Assembly: GCF_034931005.1 (NCBI RefSeq)
Contig: NZ_JAYGIN010000022.1
Coordinates: 1-64,000 of the forward strand
Direction of reading: 5' to 3'
Source: Arcicella sp034931005
Lineage (GTDB): Bacteria > Bacteroidota > Bacteroidia > Cytophagales > Spirosomataceae
Length of the DNA stretch: 64,000 nt
Within the stretch, counting starts at the first letter, position 1. Every line of letters starts with the position of its first letter. The notes below the pieces were generated by a model. The model did no database searches and was not told the DNA's origin. It saw nothing but the letters and a program-made list of their open reading frames with translations. Shown here one piece after another: positions 7,954 to 15,956 of the stretch. The position numbers were made by a program, and so were the translations under genes.

Positions 7954-9123
7954 ATGATACAATTAAACAAATATTTAGATAACCTTCGTGGGGTTATTAA
8001 AGAAGTTGATGCTAATACAGCATTTCAAAAACAATCGCAAGGAGCTGTCCTATTGGATATTCGAGAAAAAGACGAAGTTAATTCGGGTAGCCCAACCAAT
8101 GCCATCAGAATTTCAAAAGGAATGCTTGAAATGAATATTGCCAATGAAATACCCAATAGCGAAACCGAAATTTACCTATTGTGTGCATCAGGCAGACGTT
8201 CATTAGTTTCTGCTTTTGCTTTACAGGAATTAGGGTATCAGCATATTTATTCTGTCAAAGGTGGATTTGGTGATTGGAAAAATCAAGGTCTTCCCTTTGA
8301 AATTCCTAAAACCTTGAAGCCAGAGGATTTGGAGCGATACAAACGACACTTATTAATCCCTGAAGTTGGCGAAAAAGGTCAATTAAAACTTCTCAATAGC
8401 AAAGCCCTCATTGTAGGTGCAGGTGGTATTGGTTCGCCTGTGGCTTGGTATTTGGCAGCCGCAGGAGTAGGAACAATCGGTATTATTGATGATGATATTG
8501 TGGATAGAACAAACCTTCAAAGACAAATTCTTCATACCGAAAATAGCGTTGGAACGTATAAAGTGGATTCTGCCAAAGAGCGTTTGGAAGCCCTCAACCC
8601 TGCCATAAAAATTATTCCTATCAAACAAAGACTCAATGCGGAAAACATAGATGCCATTTTGAGTGACTATGACGTAGTTTTGGATGGAACGGATAATTTT
8701 ACGACTCGATATTTAATAAATGATGCTTGTGTAAAACTGAAAATTCCTAATGTTCATGGTTCTGTTTTCAGATTTGAAGGACAGGTTACTACTTTTTATC
8801 CCGCATCCGAGCAAGAAAATGCTCCTTGTTACCGTTGCGTATATCCAACACCGCCACCGCCAGAATTAGCCCCATCTTGTGCTGAAGCAGGCGTTTTGGG
8901 TGTATTGCCGGGCATGGTTGGTATTATGTGTGCCACTGAAGCCATTAAAATTTTAGCAGGATTTGGCACATTGATGATAGGTAAATTGCTGTGTTTTAAT
9001 GCCTTGTCGTGGAGTTTCGATATTTATGACATCGACCAAAAAGCAGATTGTCCATACTGTGGATGTGAAGACCACGAGCATTATCCTTTATACAGCAATT
9101 ATGTGGCTTCTTGTTCATTATGA
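7954..9123 (+). CDS. Rhodanese-ThiF/MoeB fusion (sulfur-carrier E1)
   Basis: Activates a sulfur carrier and delivers persulfide sulfur to it. Residues about 10-112 are a rhodanese domain with active-site loop CASGRRS. Residues about 125-385 are a ThiF/MoeB E1 domain with nucleotide motif GAGGIGSP, an acidic turn IIDDDIVDRTNLQRQ, metal cysteines in CYRC and CPYC, and the segment CAEAGVLG. In the common MoeB/MOCS3 fusion the rhodanese is C-terminal. Here the order is reversed. The partner carrier is probably the GG-tailed protein at 2150. No molybdopterin genes are near, so a role in cysteine or special thio-compound synthesis is more likely than Moco. The family call is firm, the pathway is inferred. 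Confidence 0.88.
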   Translation: MIQLNKYLDNLRGVIKEVDANTAFQKQSQGAVLLDIREKDEVNSGSPTNAIRISKGMLEMNIANEIPNSETEIYLLCASGRRSLVSAFALQELGYQHIYSVKGGFGDWKNQGLPFEIPKTLKPEDLERYKRHLLIPEVGEKGQLKLLNSKALIVGAGGIGSPVAWYLAAAGVGTIGIIDDDIVDRTNLQRQILHTENSVGTYKVDSAKERLEALNPAIKIIPIKQRLNAENIDAILSDYDVVLDGTDNFTTRYLINDACVKLKIPNVHGSVFRFEGQVTTFYPASEQENAPCYRCVYPTPPPPELAPSCAEAGVLGVLPGMVGIMCATEAIKILAGFGTLMIGKLLCFNALSWSFDIYDIDQKADCPYCGCEDHEHYPLYSNYVASCSL

Positions 9124-9130
9124 TTTTTTA

Positions 9131-9239
9131 AGAAGCTGTTTAGGTTAATTTTTTGAACGTGAAAATGATAAGTTTTTGAATGATTTGTAACCTAAAAATT
9201 ACTTTTTTTAACTCGAATAAATTAACCTAAACAGCTTCT
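9131..9239. repeat. 109-bp palindromic element D, copy 2
   Basis: Same 20-bp terminal inverted repeats (9131-9150, 9220-9239) and same length as 5432-5540. The two differences fall on paired bases of an internal stem. It begins 8 bp after the E1 gene, so it could stop or shield transcription before the cysteine-synthase gene. Confidence 0.9.
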
Positions 9240-9320
9240 AAAATCTTAGTATTCAAGACTTTATAATTTAAATGGTTAATTTGAACTGTTATCTATAATC
9301 TTAATATCGCTTTTAAAACT

Positions 9321-10271
9321 ATGAAAACGATTTACTCAAATATAGAAAGTGCGATTGGGAAAACCCCTATCGTACAGGTAGCCACTTACCAAAACCAAGC
9401 CCGAATATTAGTAAAACTTGAAGGAGGAAATCCATCAGGTTCTATTAAAGATAGAGTGGCAAAACATATCATTGAGGTGGCAGAAGCTAAGGGTTTACTA
9501 AGCCAATATAGTTGGGGTAGCAAAATTTTAGAATGTTCGGGTGGTAGTATGGCAAATGGTTTATTGCTTATGTCGAAGAACAAATATAAATGTGTGTTTG
9601 TCGTGCCTGATAACTACTCCAAAACAAAAATAGAACTATTAGAAGCTCGTGGTGCTGAGGTTATTAGAGCTGATTCGCAGCAAGGCAATGACGCTCATTT
9701 TCGTTTAGCCAATGAAATCGCCAGAGCTAATCCAGAAACTCATTTTTTTACCAATCAATTACACAATTCTTCTAATCCTGAGGCACATTATTTGTACACA
9801 GGGCCTGAAATTATTGACCAATTAGGAGGTGAACGGATAGATTATTTCGTCTGCGGCATTGGTAGTGGTGGTACTATCAGCGGGGTAGGAAAAGCTCTGA
9901 AAGAAAAATATCCAAGCATTAAAATCATTGGCGTTCAACCCGCTAACTCGGATGTGGTAAAAGGTACGGCTGTAAAACACCGCATACAAGGTTGGGGAGT
10001 TGGGCTAAAACCAAGCACCCTAAATGAGAAAATCTTAGACGATATGATAGACATAAGTTACACCGAAGCCATTGATACTTGCGACCACCTCAATACAACG
10101 GAAGGTCTTTTCTTGGGTATCAGTAGTGGAGCTAATATATTGGCAGCTAAGAAATTAGCCAGTAGAGTTGGCTCAGGAAAAACCATTCTTACCATTTCTG
10201 CTGATAGCGGTGTGTATTATGCCGATAATTATAATGAGTACCGAAATTGTTTAAAAAATGTTCATTATTAA
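9321..10271 (+). CDS. Cysteine-synthase-family PLP enzyme, altered loop
   Basis: A fold-type II PLP enzyme of the CysK/CysM family, 316 residues, which swaps the acetyl group of O-acetylserine for a nucleophile such as sulfide or a protein thiocarboxylate. The PLP lysine is in GGNPSGSIKDR (Lys43). The phosphate loop GIGSGGTISG and the late GLFLGISSGA are normal. The substrate loop, normally TSGNTG, reads ECSGGSMANG (71-80), so the usual Thr and Asn positions appear as Cys and Gly. This suggests a different substrate or acceptor. Neighbours include a serine acetyltransferase, a sulfur carrier and an E1, as in CysO-CysM cysteine synthesis. It could also make a diaminopropionate- or thio-analogue. 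Confidence 0.85.
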   Translation: MKTIYSNIESAIGKTPIVQVATYQNQARILVKLEGGNPSGSIKDRVAKHIIEVAEAKGLLSQYSWGSKILECSGGSMANGLLLMSKNKYKCVFVVPDNYSKTKIELLEARGAEVIRADSQQGNDAHFRLANEIARANPETHFFTNQLHNSSNPEAHYLYTGPEIIDQLGGERIDYFVCGIGSGGTISGVGKALKEKYPSIKIIGVQPANSDVVKGTAVKHRIQGWGVGLKPSTLNEKILDDMIDISYTEAIDTCDHLNTTEGLFLGISSGANILAAKKLASRVGSGKTILTISADSGVYYADNYNEYRNCLKNVHY

Positions 10272-10355
10272 GAATCGTACAAATTTAAACCATATTAAAA
10301 ACATAAATATCTGATAGTCAACGCATAACAATACTAATTCACAACCACTATTTAA

Positions 10356-10678
10356 TTCTACTTTGGCACTCTAAAACTTGCCCTAAAAAGAGCCGTAGGC
10401 TCGGCAGATTTGGTAGCCCCGAAATTTATTTCGGGGAAATAACGAAAATTCAATCAAAGTTCCGAAAGAACAGGATATTTAAAGGTTTGTTTAGATGAAC
10501 CGTTCCTACGGAACTCAACGGTTTATTTTGTCATTTTCACCCCGAAATGAATTTCGGGGCTACAAGATGGGTCAAACCTACGGCTTTTTGGAGGAACTTC
10601 CCGAAAGTTAAAAACTTTCGGGAAGTTGAACGGTAAATACCCAAATTTCCATCTTTTTTTTAAAGTACCAGAGTAGAA
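10356..10678. repeat. Palindromic repeat family B, 323 bp
   Basis: Ends TTCTACTTTGGCA (10356-10368) and TACCAGAGTAGAA (10666-10678) are near inverted repeats, with TAA/TTA outside. The interior holds GCCCCGAAAT...ATTTCGGGGCTAC and CTTCCCGAAAG...CTTTCGGGAAG hairpins and no ORF. Related copies are at 23549-23903 and 45270-45379. It occupies most of the 492-bp gap between the cysteine-synthase and AlaX genes. Confidence 0.8.
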
Positions 10679-10763
10679 TTAGATAAGTCTTAGGAAATTT
10701 CTAAACCTCAACCGATTGACGATTGTCCCTACTTATAGAAAACTACTTTAACCGTTTACAACC

Positions 10764-11513
10764 ATGAGAAAAACACAAAGATTACATTTACAACAACCTT
10801 ATTTATCTGCTTGCGAAGCAATAATAACTGAAATCCACCCCGAAAAAGGCATTGCTACGGATGTTACCGTTGCGTTTGCAGAAGGTGGCGGACAAATTTC
10901 TGACTGTGGAATGCTCATTACAGACGATTCTCAGGCTGCTTTTACGGATGTCCAAAAAGGATATGGCAGATTATTATTGATAAAAGATTTTCCCTCTATC
11001 CAAATTGAAACACCAGTTTATCATAAGGTTGCCCAAGAAGATTTAGGCAAATTTAGCATTGGACAGTCTGTAAAAATATTTATTGACATTGAACGAAGAA
11101 GCCGTTTGTGTGTCAGCCATACAGGGATTCACGTTGTTTTAATGGGCTTAGAAAGAATAAAACCTGATATTTATCAATCAATTAGAGGTTGTCATATTTC
11201 TCCAGAAAAAGCTCGCTTAGATTTTATGTTGGAAGATAAATTTACTGATGAACAAATTATCGAAGCCCGTGAATATACCAATCAGATTATAAAAGAAAAT
11301 TGGGAAGCCAAAACCTTTGCCCACACTACCGAACCAGAAGCGATGTATTGGCAAACTGGAGACACTACCTATTGTTGTGGTGGAACGCATCTTCCGAGTC
11401 TTGGTGACGTAGGGGAAGTAATGACTTCTAAGAAAAGTCTTGGAGCAAATATGCAAAGAGTATCCTTCAATTTCCCAAAAGCCATTTTTAGAAAAGAACT
11501 TTTTGTTGTGTAA
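10764..11513 (+). CDS. AlaX-type alanyl-tRNA editing protein
   Basis: A stand-alone tRNA-editing hydrolase of the AlaX/ThrRS-SAD family, 249 residues. Both zinc motifs are present: HTGIH (HxxxH, near residue 115) and CGGTH (CxxxH, near residue 209). The glycine-rich FAEGGGQISDCG matches the FYPEGGGQ region of AlaRS editing domains. Family members remove serine or glycine wrongly attached to tRNA-Ala. It is 16 nt before the serine acetyltransferase gene, so co-transcribed with serine and cysteine metabolism. In this setting it may protect the cell from mischarging by serine or by a non-protein amino acid made by the cluster. That role is inference. Confidence 0.88.
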   Translation: MRKTQRLHLQQPYLSACEAIITEIHPEKGIATDVTVAFAEGGGQISDCGMLITDDSQAAFTDVQKGYGRLLLIKDFPSIQIETPVYHKVAQEDLGKFSIGQSVKIFIDIERRSRLCVSHTGIHVVLMGLERIKPDIYQSIRGCHISPEKARLDFMLEDKFTDEQIIEAREYTNQIIKENWEAKTFAHTTEPEAMYWQTGDTTYCCGGTHLPSLGDVGEVMTSKKSLGANMQRVSFNFPKAIFRKELFVV

Positions 11514-11529
11514 TCTAAAAATCAAACCC

Positions 11530-12426
11530 ATGAAAGAACTAAACCAAATACATTTACAAATACTTCAAATGATTTTTGAGGTTTACGATAAACATTACTT
11601 AAAGGATTCAACGTTTAAATCTGAACGTTTTTTGATGCCACTTATTGAATTGATTGAAACCGATTTGAATGCTTATGTTAGTCGTGACCCAGCAGCCAAA
11701 AATCATCAGTACGTTTTAGATAGTTATCTGACATTTAAGGCGGTACTTTGGTATCGTGTTGCTCATACTTTACTTACGCTCGACGCATCTTTTATCACAG
11801 TAGCTCGCATGATTAGCGAAAATGCTAAATCATTCTCTGGAATAGAAATCCATCCTGCGGCAAAATTTGGCATCGGACTTGTCATTGACCACGGCACGGG
11901 TATTGTTATTGGTGAAACATCAATTGTGGGTAATTACGCCTATTTGCTTAACGGTGTGGTGCTGGGTGCAAACGGAATTGCAGATAATCGTGCTGGATAC
12001 CAGAGGCATCCCATGATTGGTGATTTTTTTGAATGTGCCGCAAATGTTAAAATTTTAGGAGCAGTCTCTATCGGTAATTATGTAAAAGTGGGTGCCGATT
12101 GTCGTATTGATTATGATTTAGACGATAACTCCATTTCATATTGTAAAGCTATCGTAGAGACTTACCGTGATTATGATTCTGTCAAAATTGATTCAATTTC
12201 TTCCCTCACCAAAGAACAAGTAGATATTGCAGGACGAAACTTAAAAGTTATAGATGAATGTGTGTGGGTTAATGACAATCAAGAAGAAATAATTGTACCT
12301 TTTGAGCAAACAAATCTGGGCGGTATTACCGTTTTGCTCAAAGGATTTATTACCAAATTTAACTGGGTTAGTGTAATCTTAAAAAGAAAAGGTAGAGTGA
12401 TTGTAAGGGCATCATTGTCACTTTAA
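11530..12426 (+). CDS. cysE: Serine O-acetyltransferase (CysE/EpsC type)
   Basis: Makes O-acetylserine from serine and acetyl-CoA, the substrate of cysteine-synthase-family enzymes. The start is set at the ATG at 11530. An in-frame start at 11440 would overlap the AlaX gene by 74 nt. The N-terminal helical domain (DRDPAAKNHQYVLDSYLTFKAVLWYR) is followed by a left-handed hexapeptide helix with IDHGTGIVIGE and GVVLGANGI, including the catalytic histidine and aspartate. The 298-residue length and the tail after about residue 225, ending in VRASLSL, are longer than in E. coli CysE. The tail lacks an obvious CysE-type terminal Ile that docks CysK. It ends the cluster. Confidence 0.88.
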   Translation: MKELNQIHLQILQMIFEVYDKHYLKDSTFKSERFLMPLIELIETDLNAYVSRDPAAKNHQYVLDSYLTFKAVLWYRVAHTLLTLDASFITVARMISENAKSFSGIEIHPAAKFGIGLVIDHGTGIVIGETSIVGNYAYLLNGVVLGANGIADNRAGYQRHPMIGDFFECAANVKILGAVSIGNYVKVGADCRIDYDLDDNSISYCKAIVETYRDYDSVKIDSISSLTKEQVDIAGRNLKVIDECVWVNDNQEEIIVPFEQTNLGGITVLLKGFITKFNWVSVILKRKGRVIVRASLSL

Positions 12427-12494
12427 TCAAGGTTGATTCTTTCTAAAATGAACGGAAGTATATGCAATTTGACGTAAGTCAAGTTTTTTCAATA

Positions 12495-12547
12495 AAAACC
12501 TCAGCCCTGCCCCCTATCCGTTGGAGAGGGGTCGGGGCTGAGGTTTT
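12495..12547. terminator. Hairpin terminator after cysE
   Basis: Arms AAAACCTCAGCCC (12495-12507) and GGGCTGAGGTTTT (12535-12547) pair perfectly, 68 bp past the serine acetyltransferase stop. Each side has an A or T run, so it could work on either strand, between the plus-strand cluster and the minus-strand rep gene. Confidence 0.65.
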
Positions 12548-12595
12548 GCGTCAAATAGTATATTATTCCGAAAATGAAAATCGTTTCTATTTCAT

Positions 12596-12784
12596 TTCGG
12601 AACTATAAAGAGTTTGTCGCAACATAAAATTAGACCACGGATTTCACAGATTTAACAGATTTTCACTGGTACGCACAGTCTGATAAAATCAAGAATAATC
12701 TGACTGTGCGTACCAGTGTAAATCCGTCGAATCTGTTAAATCTGTGGTCTAATCTTGTCTGCGACAAATAGTTTATACTTCCGT
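12596..12784. repeat. Palindromic repeat family C, copy 1
   Basis: Starts TTCGGAACTATA and ends TATACTTCCG, with nested arms TTTGTCGCA...TGCGACAAA and TTAGACCACGGATTT...AAATCTGTGGTCTAA. The centre has a GC-rich pair CTGGTACGCACAGTC...GACTGTGCGTACCAG. Other copies: about 36900-37006, 45393-45556, 51848-52012 and 53805-53968. It shares CGGAACTAT ends with the nested element at 3634-3783. Confidence 0.8.
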
Positions 12785-12861
12785 TTCATTTTCCCAAATT
12801 CTTTGAATTACCATCAAATTTTATCCATGAAGGGCGTTGAATTAATCAATTCATTGACCCT

Positions 12862-13869
12862 TCATTTCTTTTTAACCAAACCTAAGCACGCTAAAATATA
12901 AGCACTCCTATTTTTCACTTTTGGATGTAACCCATTTGAAAACTCAATGTGTAAGGTCACGAATTTGGCTAAAAACTCTTCATTTTGAACAATTAAATTC
13001 CGATGTAGTTCTCTGAAATTATAATCTTTGGCTATAATTTCCTGAACTTTTGAATAAACCATTTGAGGATTTAATTCTACTGCCTCATTGAATTCTTGCT
13101 TTTCTATTCTACTGAGGTTCACCGCTGTAATCACATTAAAACGGATATGTGTGATGTTTCTTTGTTTATTTCCCTCATTTTCATACTCAAAAATAATTGG
13201 ATTGAGGGCATTAGCACATTCTCTTTGAGCAATATCCAAAATTCGTACTTTAAAGCCCTTGAGGTGCTGGTATTTCTTAGGGTCTATTTGTAGTAATTTT
13301 TTTAGTTCCGCAATACTATATACGAATGAATATCTATGTTGTCCGATATGAGCCGCCAAAAGCTTATAAAGTATCACTGAATAGGACGATTTTAAACCTT
13401 GTATCGTTTTAAATTCATATTTGGTATAAGCTTTTCCTAATTCAGCTAAATAAGGAGAAAGTTTTGGATTTGAGCGAAAAACGAGCAACCCAGATTTGTC
13501 TATATTGTACTCTATGCTCGTAAATACAGGAAGATGCGTAAATTCAAGCTGACTTTTTGATAAATCAGATAAAGTGATGACTTTCTGGGCCATTGATTGA
13601 GTCACCGCCATTACTTGTCTTGTTTCAACATACTGATTGATAACCGATATTGGGATTTTTACTTCTATGCCATGTGATGGTTCTATTTCCCCATGATTGA
13701 TTTGATTCACAAAAAACTCAAAAAGCCGTTGCTCTACTCTACTGAAATCTGCATTGGCAAATACCAACTTATTGGGCAAGTAATTATCTTTTCTATTGGG
13801 TGTAAATTCATGTTCAGAATATTGCTCAATTACTAAGTTTACCTCTGTTCTTTTTGTTTCCGATTTCAT
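12862..13869 (-). CDS. Plasmid replication initiator, Rep_3 family
   Basis: Binds origin iterons and starts replication. The 335-residue protein has the Rep_3/RepB plan of two winged-helix domains. The N-terminal segment LVFANADFSRVEQRLFEFFVNQI matches the opening of this family. The middle SYSVILYKLLAAHIGQHRYSF fits the first winged-helix domain, and LQIDPKKYQHLKGFKVRILDIAQRE fits the linker and DNA-binding part. Its start is 63 bp from the first of twelve iterons, so it can bind its own upstream region and control itself. Divergent parA lies beyond the iterons. This gene is the main reason to call the window a plasmid or chromid. A hairpin (TGAAGGG...CCCTTCA, 12828-12864) overlaps its stop codon. 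Confidence 0.9.
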   Translation of the reverse strand: MKSETKRTEVNLVIEQYSEHEFTPNRKDNYLPNKLVFANADFSRVEQRLFEFFVNQINHGEIEPSHGIEVKIPISVINQYVETRQVMAVTQSMAQKVITLSDLSKSQLEFTHLPVFTSIEYNIDKSGLLVFRSNPKLSPYLAELGKAYTKYEFKTIQGLKSSYSVILYKLLAAHIGQHRYSFVYSIAELKKLLQIDPKKYQHLKGFKVRILDIAQRECANALNPIIFEYENEGNKQRNITHIRFNVITAVNLSRIEKQEFNEAVELNPQMVYSKVQEIIAKDYNFRELHRNLIVQNEEFLAKFVTLHIEFSNGLHPKVKNRSAYILACLGLVKKK

Positions 13870-13931
13870 TTTAAAAGGATATTAATTTTCGAACTCCTAA
13901 ATAGACATATAAATATAGTTCATTTGTTTTA

Positions 13932-14828
13932 CAAAAACGTTCCGTTAAGCATACAAAAACGTTCCGTTAAGGCTTTGTTTTTTTGTAAAAACGTTCCGTT
14001 AGGCATACAAAAACGTTCCGTTAAGGCTTGTATGATACTGATAATAAGACACTTAAGTAGCCACTAAATCAATCAAATTATATTGAAAAAATATATAAAT
14101 CAAGGAGATAATTAATAAAAATATTAGTATTTCACTTGATTCATGCTAATTCTCTCCCTTTATGAATAAACATATTCCTCTAAGAACTTTAATGAAAAAA
14201 TAGGGATTAAATAGCAAAATTTGCAAAAACGTTCCGTTAATATTCGTAAGTCCCTTATTTATAAGTAGTTATACTTATTTTCAATAAATGGGTTTATCTT
14301 TAATATTTGTAAAAACGTTTCGATAATGATGAAATAATCATATAGCTTTTTGCAAAAACGTTCCGATATTTTTATAAGTTATTAATAATCAGCATATTAA
14401 ATATCGGAATTAATTAAATTTGCATCAAATATTCATGTGCATAATTCTGCAAAAACGTTCCGATAGTGAATATTTAGTAGGGCTTTACGATTATTATTGT
14501 TTCCTAAAAACAGCAATAAAGTATTTAAGTAACTGATAATCAATTAATTATGTAATAACGGAACGTAAATGTAATTTTTACTGAGTAAGTATCATGAGCC
14601 ACTATTGCCCAAAATCTATCAATGAATTATAAGTGTCTGAATATGAGTTATTTATGATTGCAAAAACGTTCCGATAACTCAATAGTTGAAGATTTTTAGC
14701 CCTTGTAATTTGCAAAAACGTTCCGATAGTGAATATTTAGGTCATTTTTTAGTGTATTTTTTGTAAAAACGTTCCGATATTAATGTATTGAACAGGAAGC
14801 TTCTGTTTTTTGTAAAAACGTTCCGATA
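13932..14828 (+). repeat. Twelve 16-bp iterons: plasmid replication origin
   Basis: Consensus YAAAAACGTTCCGWTA, all on the plus strand. Five copies end GTTA: 13932-13947, 13954-13969, 13986-14001, 14008-14023, 14224-14239. Seven end GATA: 14310-14325 (one change, GTTTCG), 14353-14368, 14450-14465, 14661-14676, 14713-14728, 14764-14779, 14813-14828. A partial inverted copy is at 14556-14566. Four GTTA copies are packed beside rep, and the GATA copies are spread toward parA. A very AT-rich stretch near 14040-14220 is a possible unwinding element, and TTATCCATA (14914-14922) is one base from a DnaA box. The 1.1-kb region has no ORF. Confidence 0.92.
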
Positions 14829-14959
14829 TAGAAAATGAAGCAATTAGTCTTTGAATACGTTCATATTTCAAGAATAAAATAAACGGGGTAAATGGAAATA
14901 AATTGTTATTTTTTTATCCATAATGTCAAAAATATGGTATGAATTTATCAGTTTTTTGT

Positions 14960-14967
14960 TATTTTTG
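14960..14967 (+). promoter_or_regulatory. Candidate -7 element for parAB
   Basis: TATTTTTG fits the Bacteroidota TAnnTTTG element and lies 23 bp before the parA start. I see no convincing TTG box at the usual distance upstream, so the call is weak. The last iteron ends 131 bp upstream. Confidence 0.35.
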
Positions 14968-14990
14968 TACTAAGAAATTCAACTAAATAT

Positions 14991-15932
14991 ATGCAAATTC
15001 AAAGCATTCGTAAATTCTTCAAAATGAAACCTGCCCTTAATGTTTCAGGTATTGAAAAGGAAGCAGACATAAAAGGGCAAGCTCTACATAAAGCTCTTCA
15101 GTCCAATTCTGAATTATCGGAAAAAAATTTGGCAAAACTTGCTCCCGTATTAATTAATTACGGCTATCATAGCCTGCCGAGCAAAGCTAAGGTAATATCA
15201 ATTGTAAATAATAAAGGAGGAGTTGGAAAAACCACAACTACCGCAATTTTGGGAGAAGCATTTGCCAGATTGGGGCTGAGAGTGTTGTTAATTGATTTAG
15301 ATTCACAAGGAAATTTAAGCCATATTTATGGGATTGATGCCGACAGTGGGCAAGTGGCTGATACAATGTTGGACATCAAAAAATCGCTTGCAATTCGCCC
15401 AATTAACGAATATTTAAGCATTGTACCGTCCAACTTAAAGCTACAAGAAGTCGAATCTTTACTATTAACGGCTGCGTCAAATCAAAATCGTTTAAAAGCG
15501 GCTCTTTCCTCATCTACCATCAGTCAAGATTATGATTTTATCTTGATTGACTGTCCACCTTCATTAGGTTTACTGACCATGAACGCTCTTAATGCAAGCA
15601 ATTCATGTTTGATAACGGTACATCCAGAGGCAACCGCTGTGGTGGGTTTAAACAGTATTTTTAATGTCATCGAAGACGTGAAACTTTATGGAGGAAATAA
15701 TCTTGTAGTTGAAGGAATTCTTTTTACGATGGTTGAGAAAAATTCGGTACATGATTCTTACAAAGAATTTGTCCGTGAAGAATACTCAAGTTTCCGCATC
15801 TTTGAGTCCGAAATTAAGAAAAGTGTGGATGTTGCCAAAGCACAAGCATTGGCAGAACAATTTTATGTTTATAAAGGAAAATCTCACGTTGGAGTTTCTT
15901 ACGAAGAAGTGGCAAAGGAAATCCTTTCATAA
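14991..15932 (+). CDS. parA: ParA-type partition ATPase
   Basis: Walker-type ATPase that positions plasmid copies on the nucleoid. Residues about 1-60 form a short helical N-terminal part (GIEKEADIKGQALHKALQ), which looks like a helix-turn-helix and would allow autorepression as in type Ia ParA. The deviant Walker A is NNKGGVGKTTTT (near residue 74), followed by LLIDLDSQGNLSHIYG and DFILIDCPPSLG. Length is 313 residues. parB follows after 24 nt. The gene is divergent from rep across the iterons, a standard plasmid backbone order. Confidence 0.95.
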   Translation: MQIQSIRKFFKMKPALNVSGIEKEADIKGQALHKALQSNSELSEKNLAKLAPVLINYGYHSLPSKAKVISIVNNKGGVGKTTTTAILGEAFARLGLRVLLIDLDSQGNLSHIYGIDADSGQVADTMLDIKKSLAIRPINEYLSIVPSNLKLQEVESLLLTAASNQNRLKAALSSSTISQDYDFILIDCPPSLGLLTMNALNASNSCLITVHPEATAVVGLNSIFNVIEDVKLYGGNNLVVEGILFTMVEKNSVHDSYKEFVREEYSSFRIFESEIKKSVDVAKAQALAEQFYVYKGKSHVGVSYEEVAKEILS

Positions 15933-15956
15933 ATCATTAATTAAACAAACCTAAAA

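Noticed and set aside
2150..9123. Molybdopterin synthesis operon
   Set aside because: Only MoaD- and MoeB-like parts are present, without MoaA, MoaC, MoaE or MoeA. The neighbours are cysteine-related.
10356..10678. Insertion sequence with transposase
   Set aside because: Inverted ends are present, but there is no ORF of useful length inside. It is a non-autonomous repeat at most.
13932..14828. CRISPR-like or tandem repeat array at the iterons
   Set aside because: The 16-bp repeats have irregular spacing and lie between rep and parA, as iterons do.
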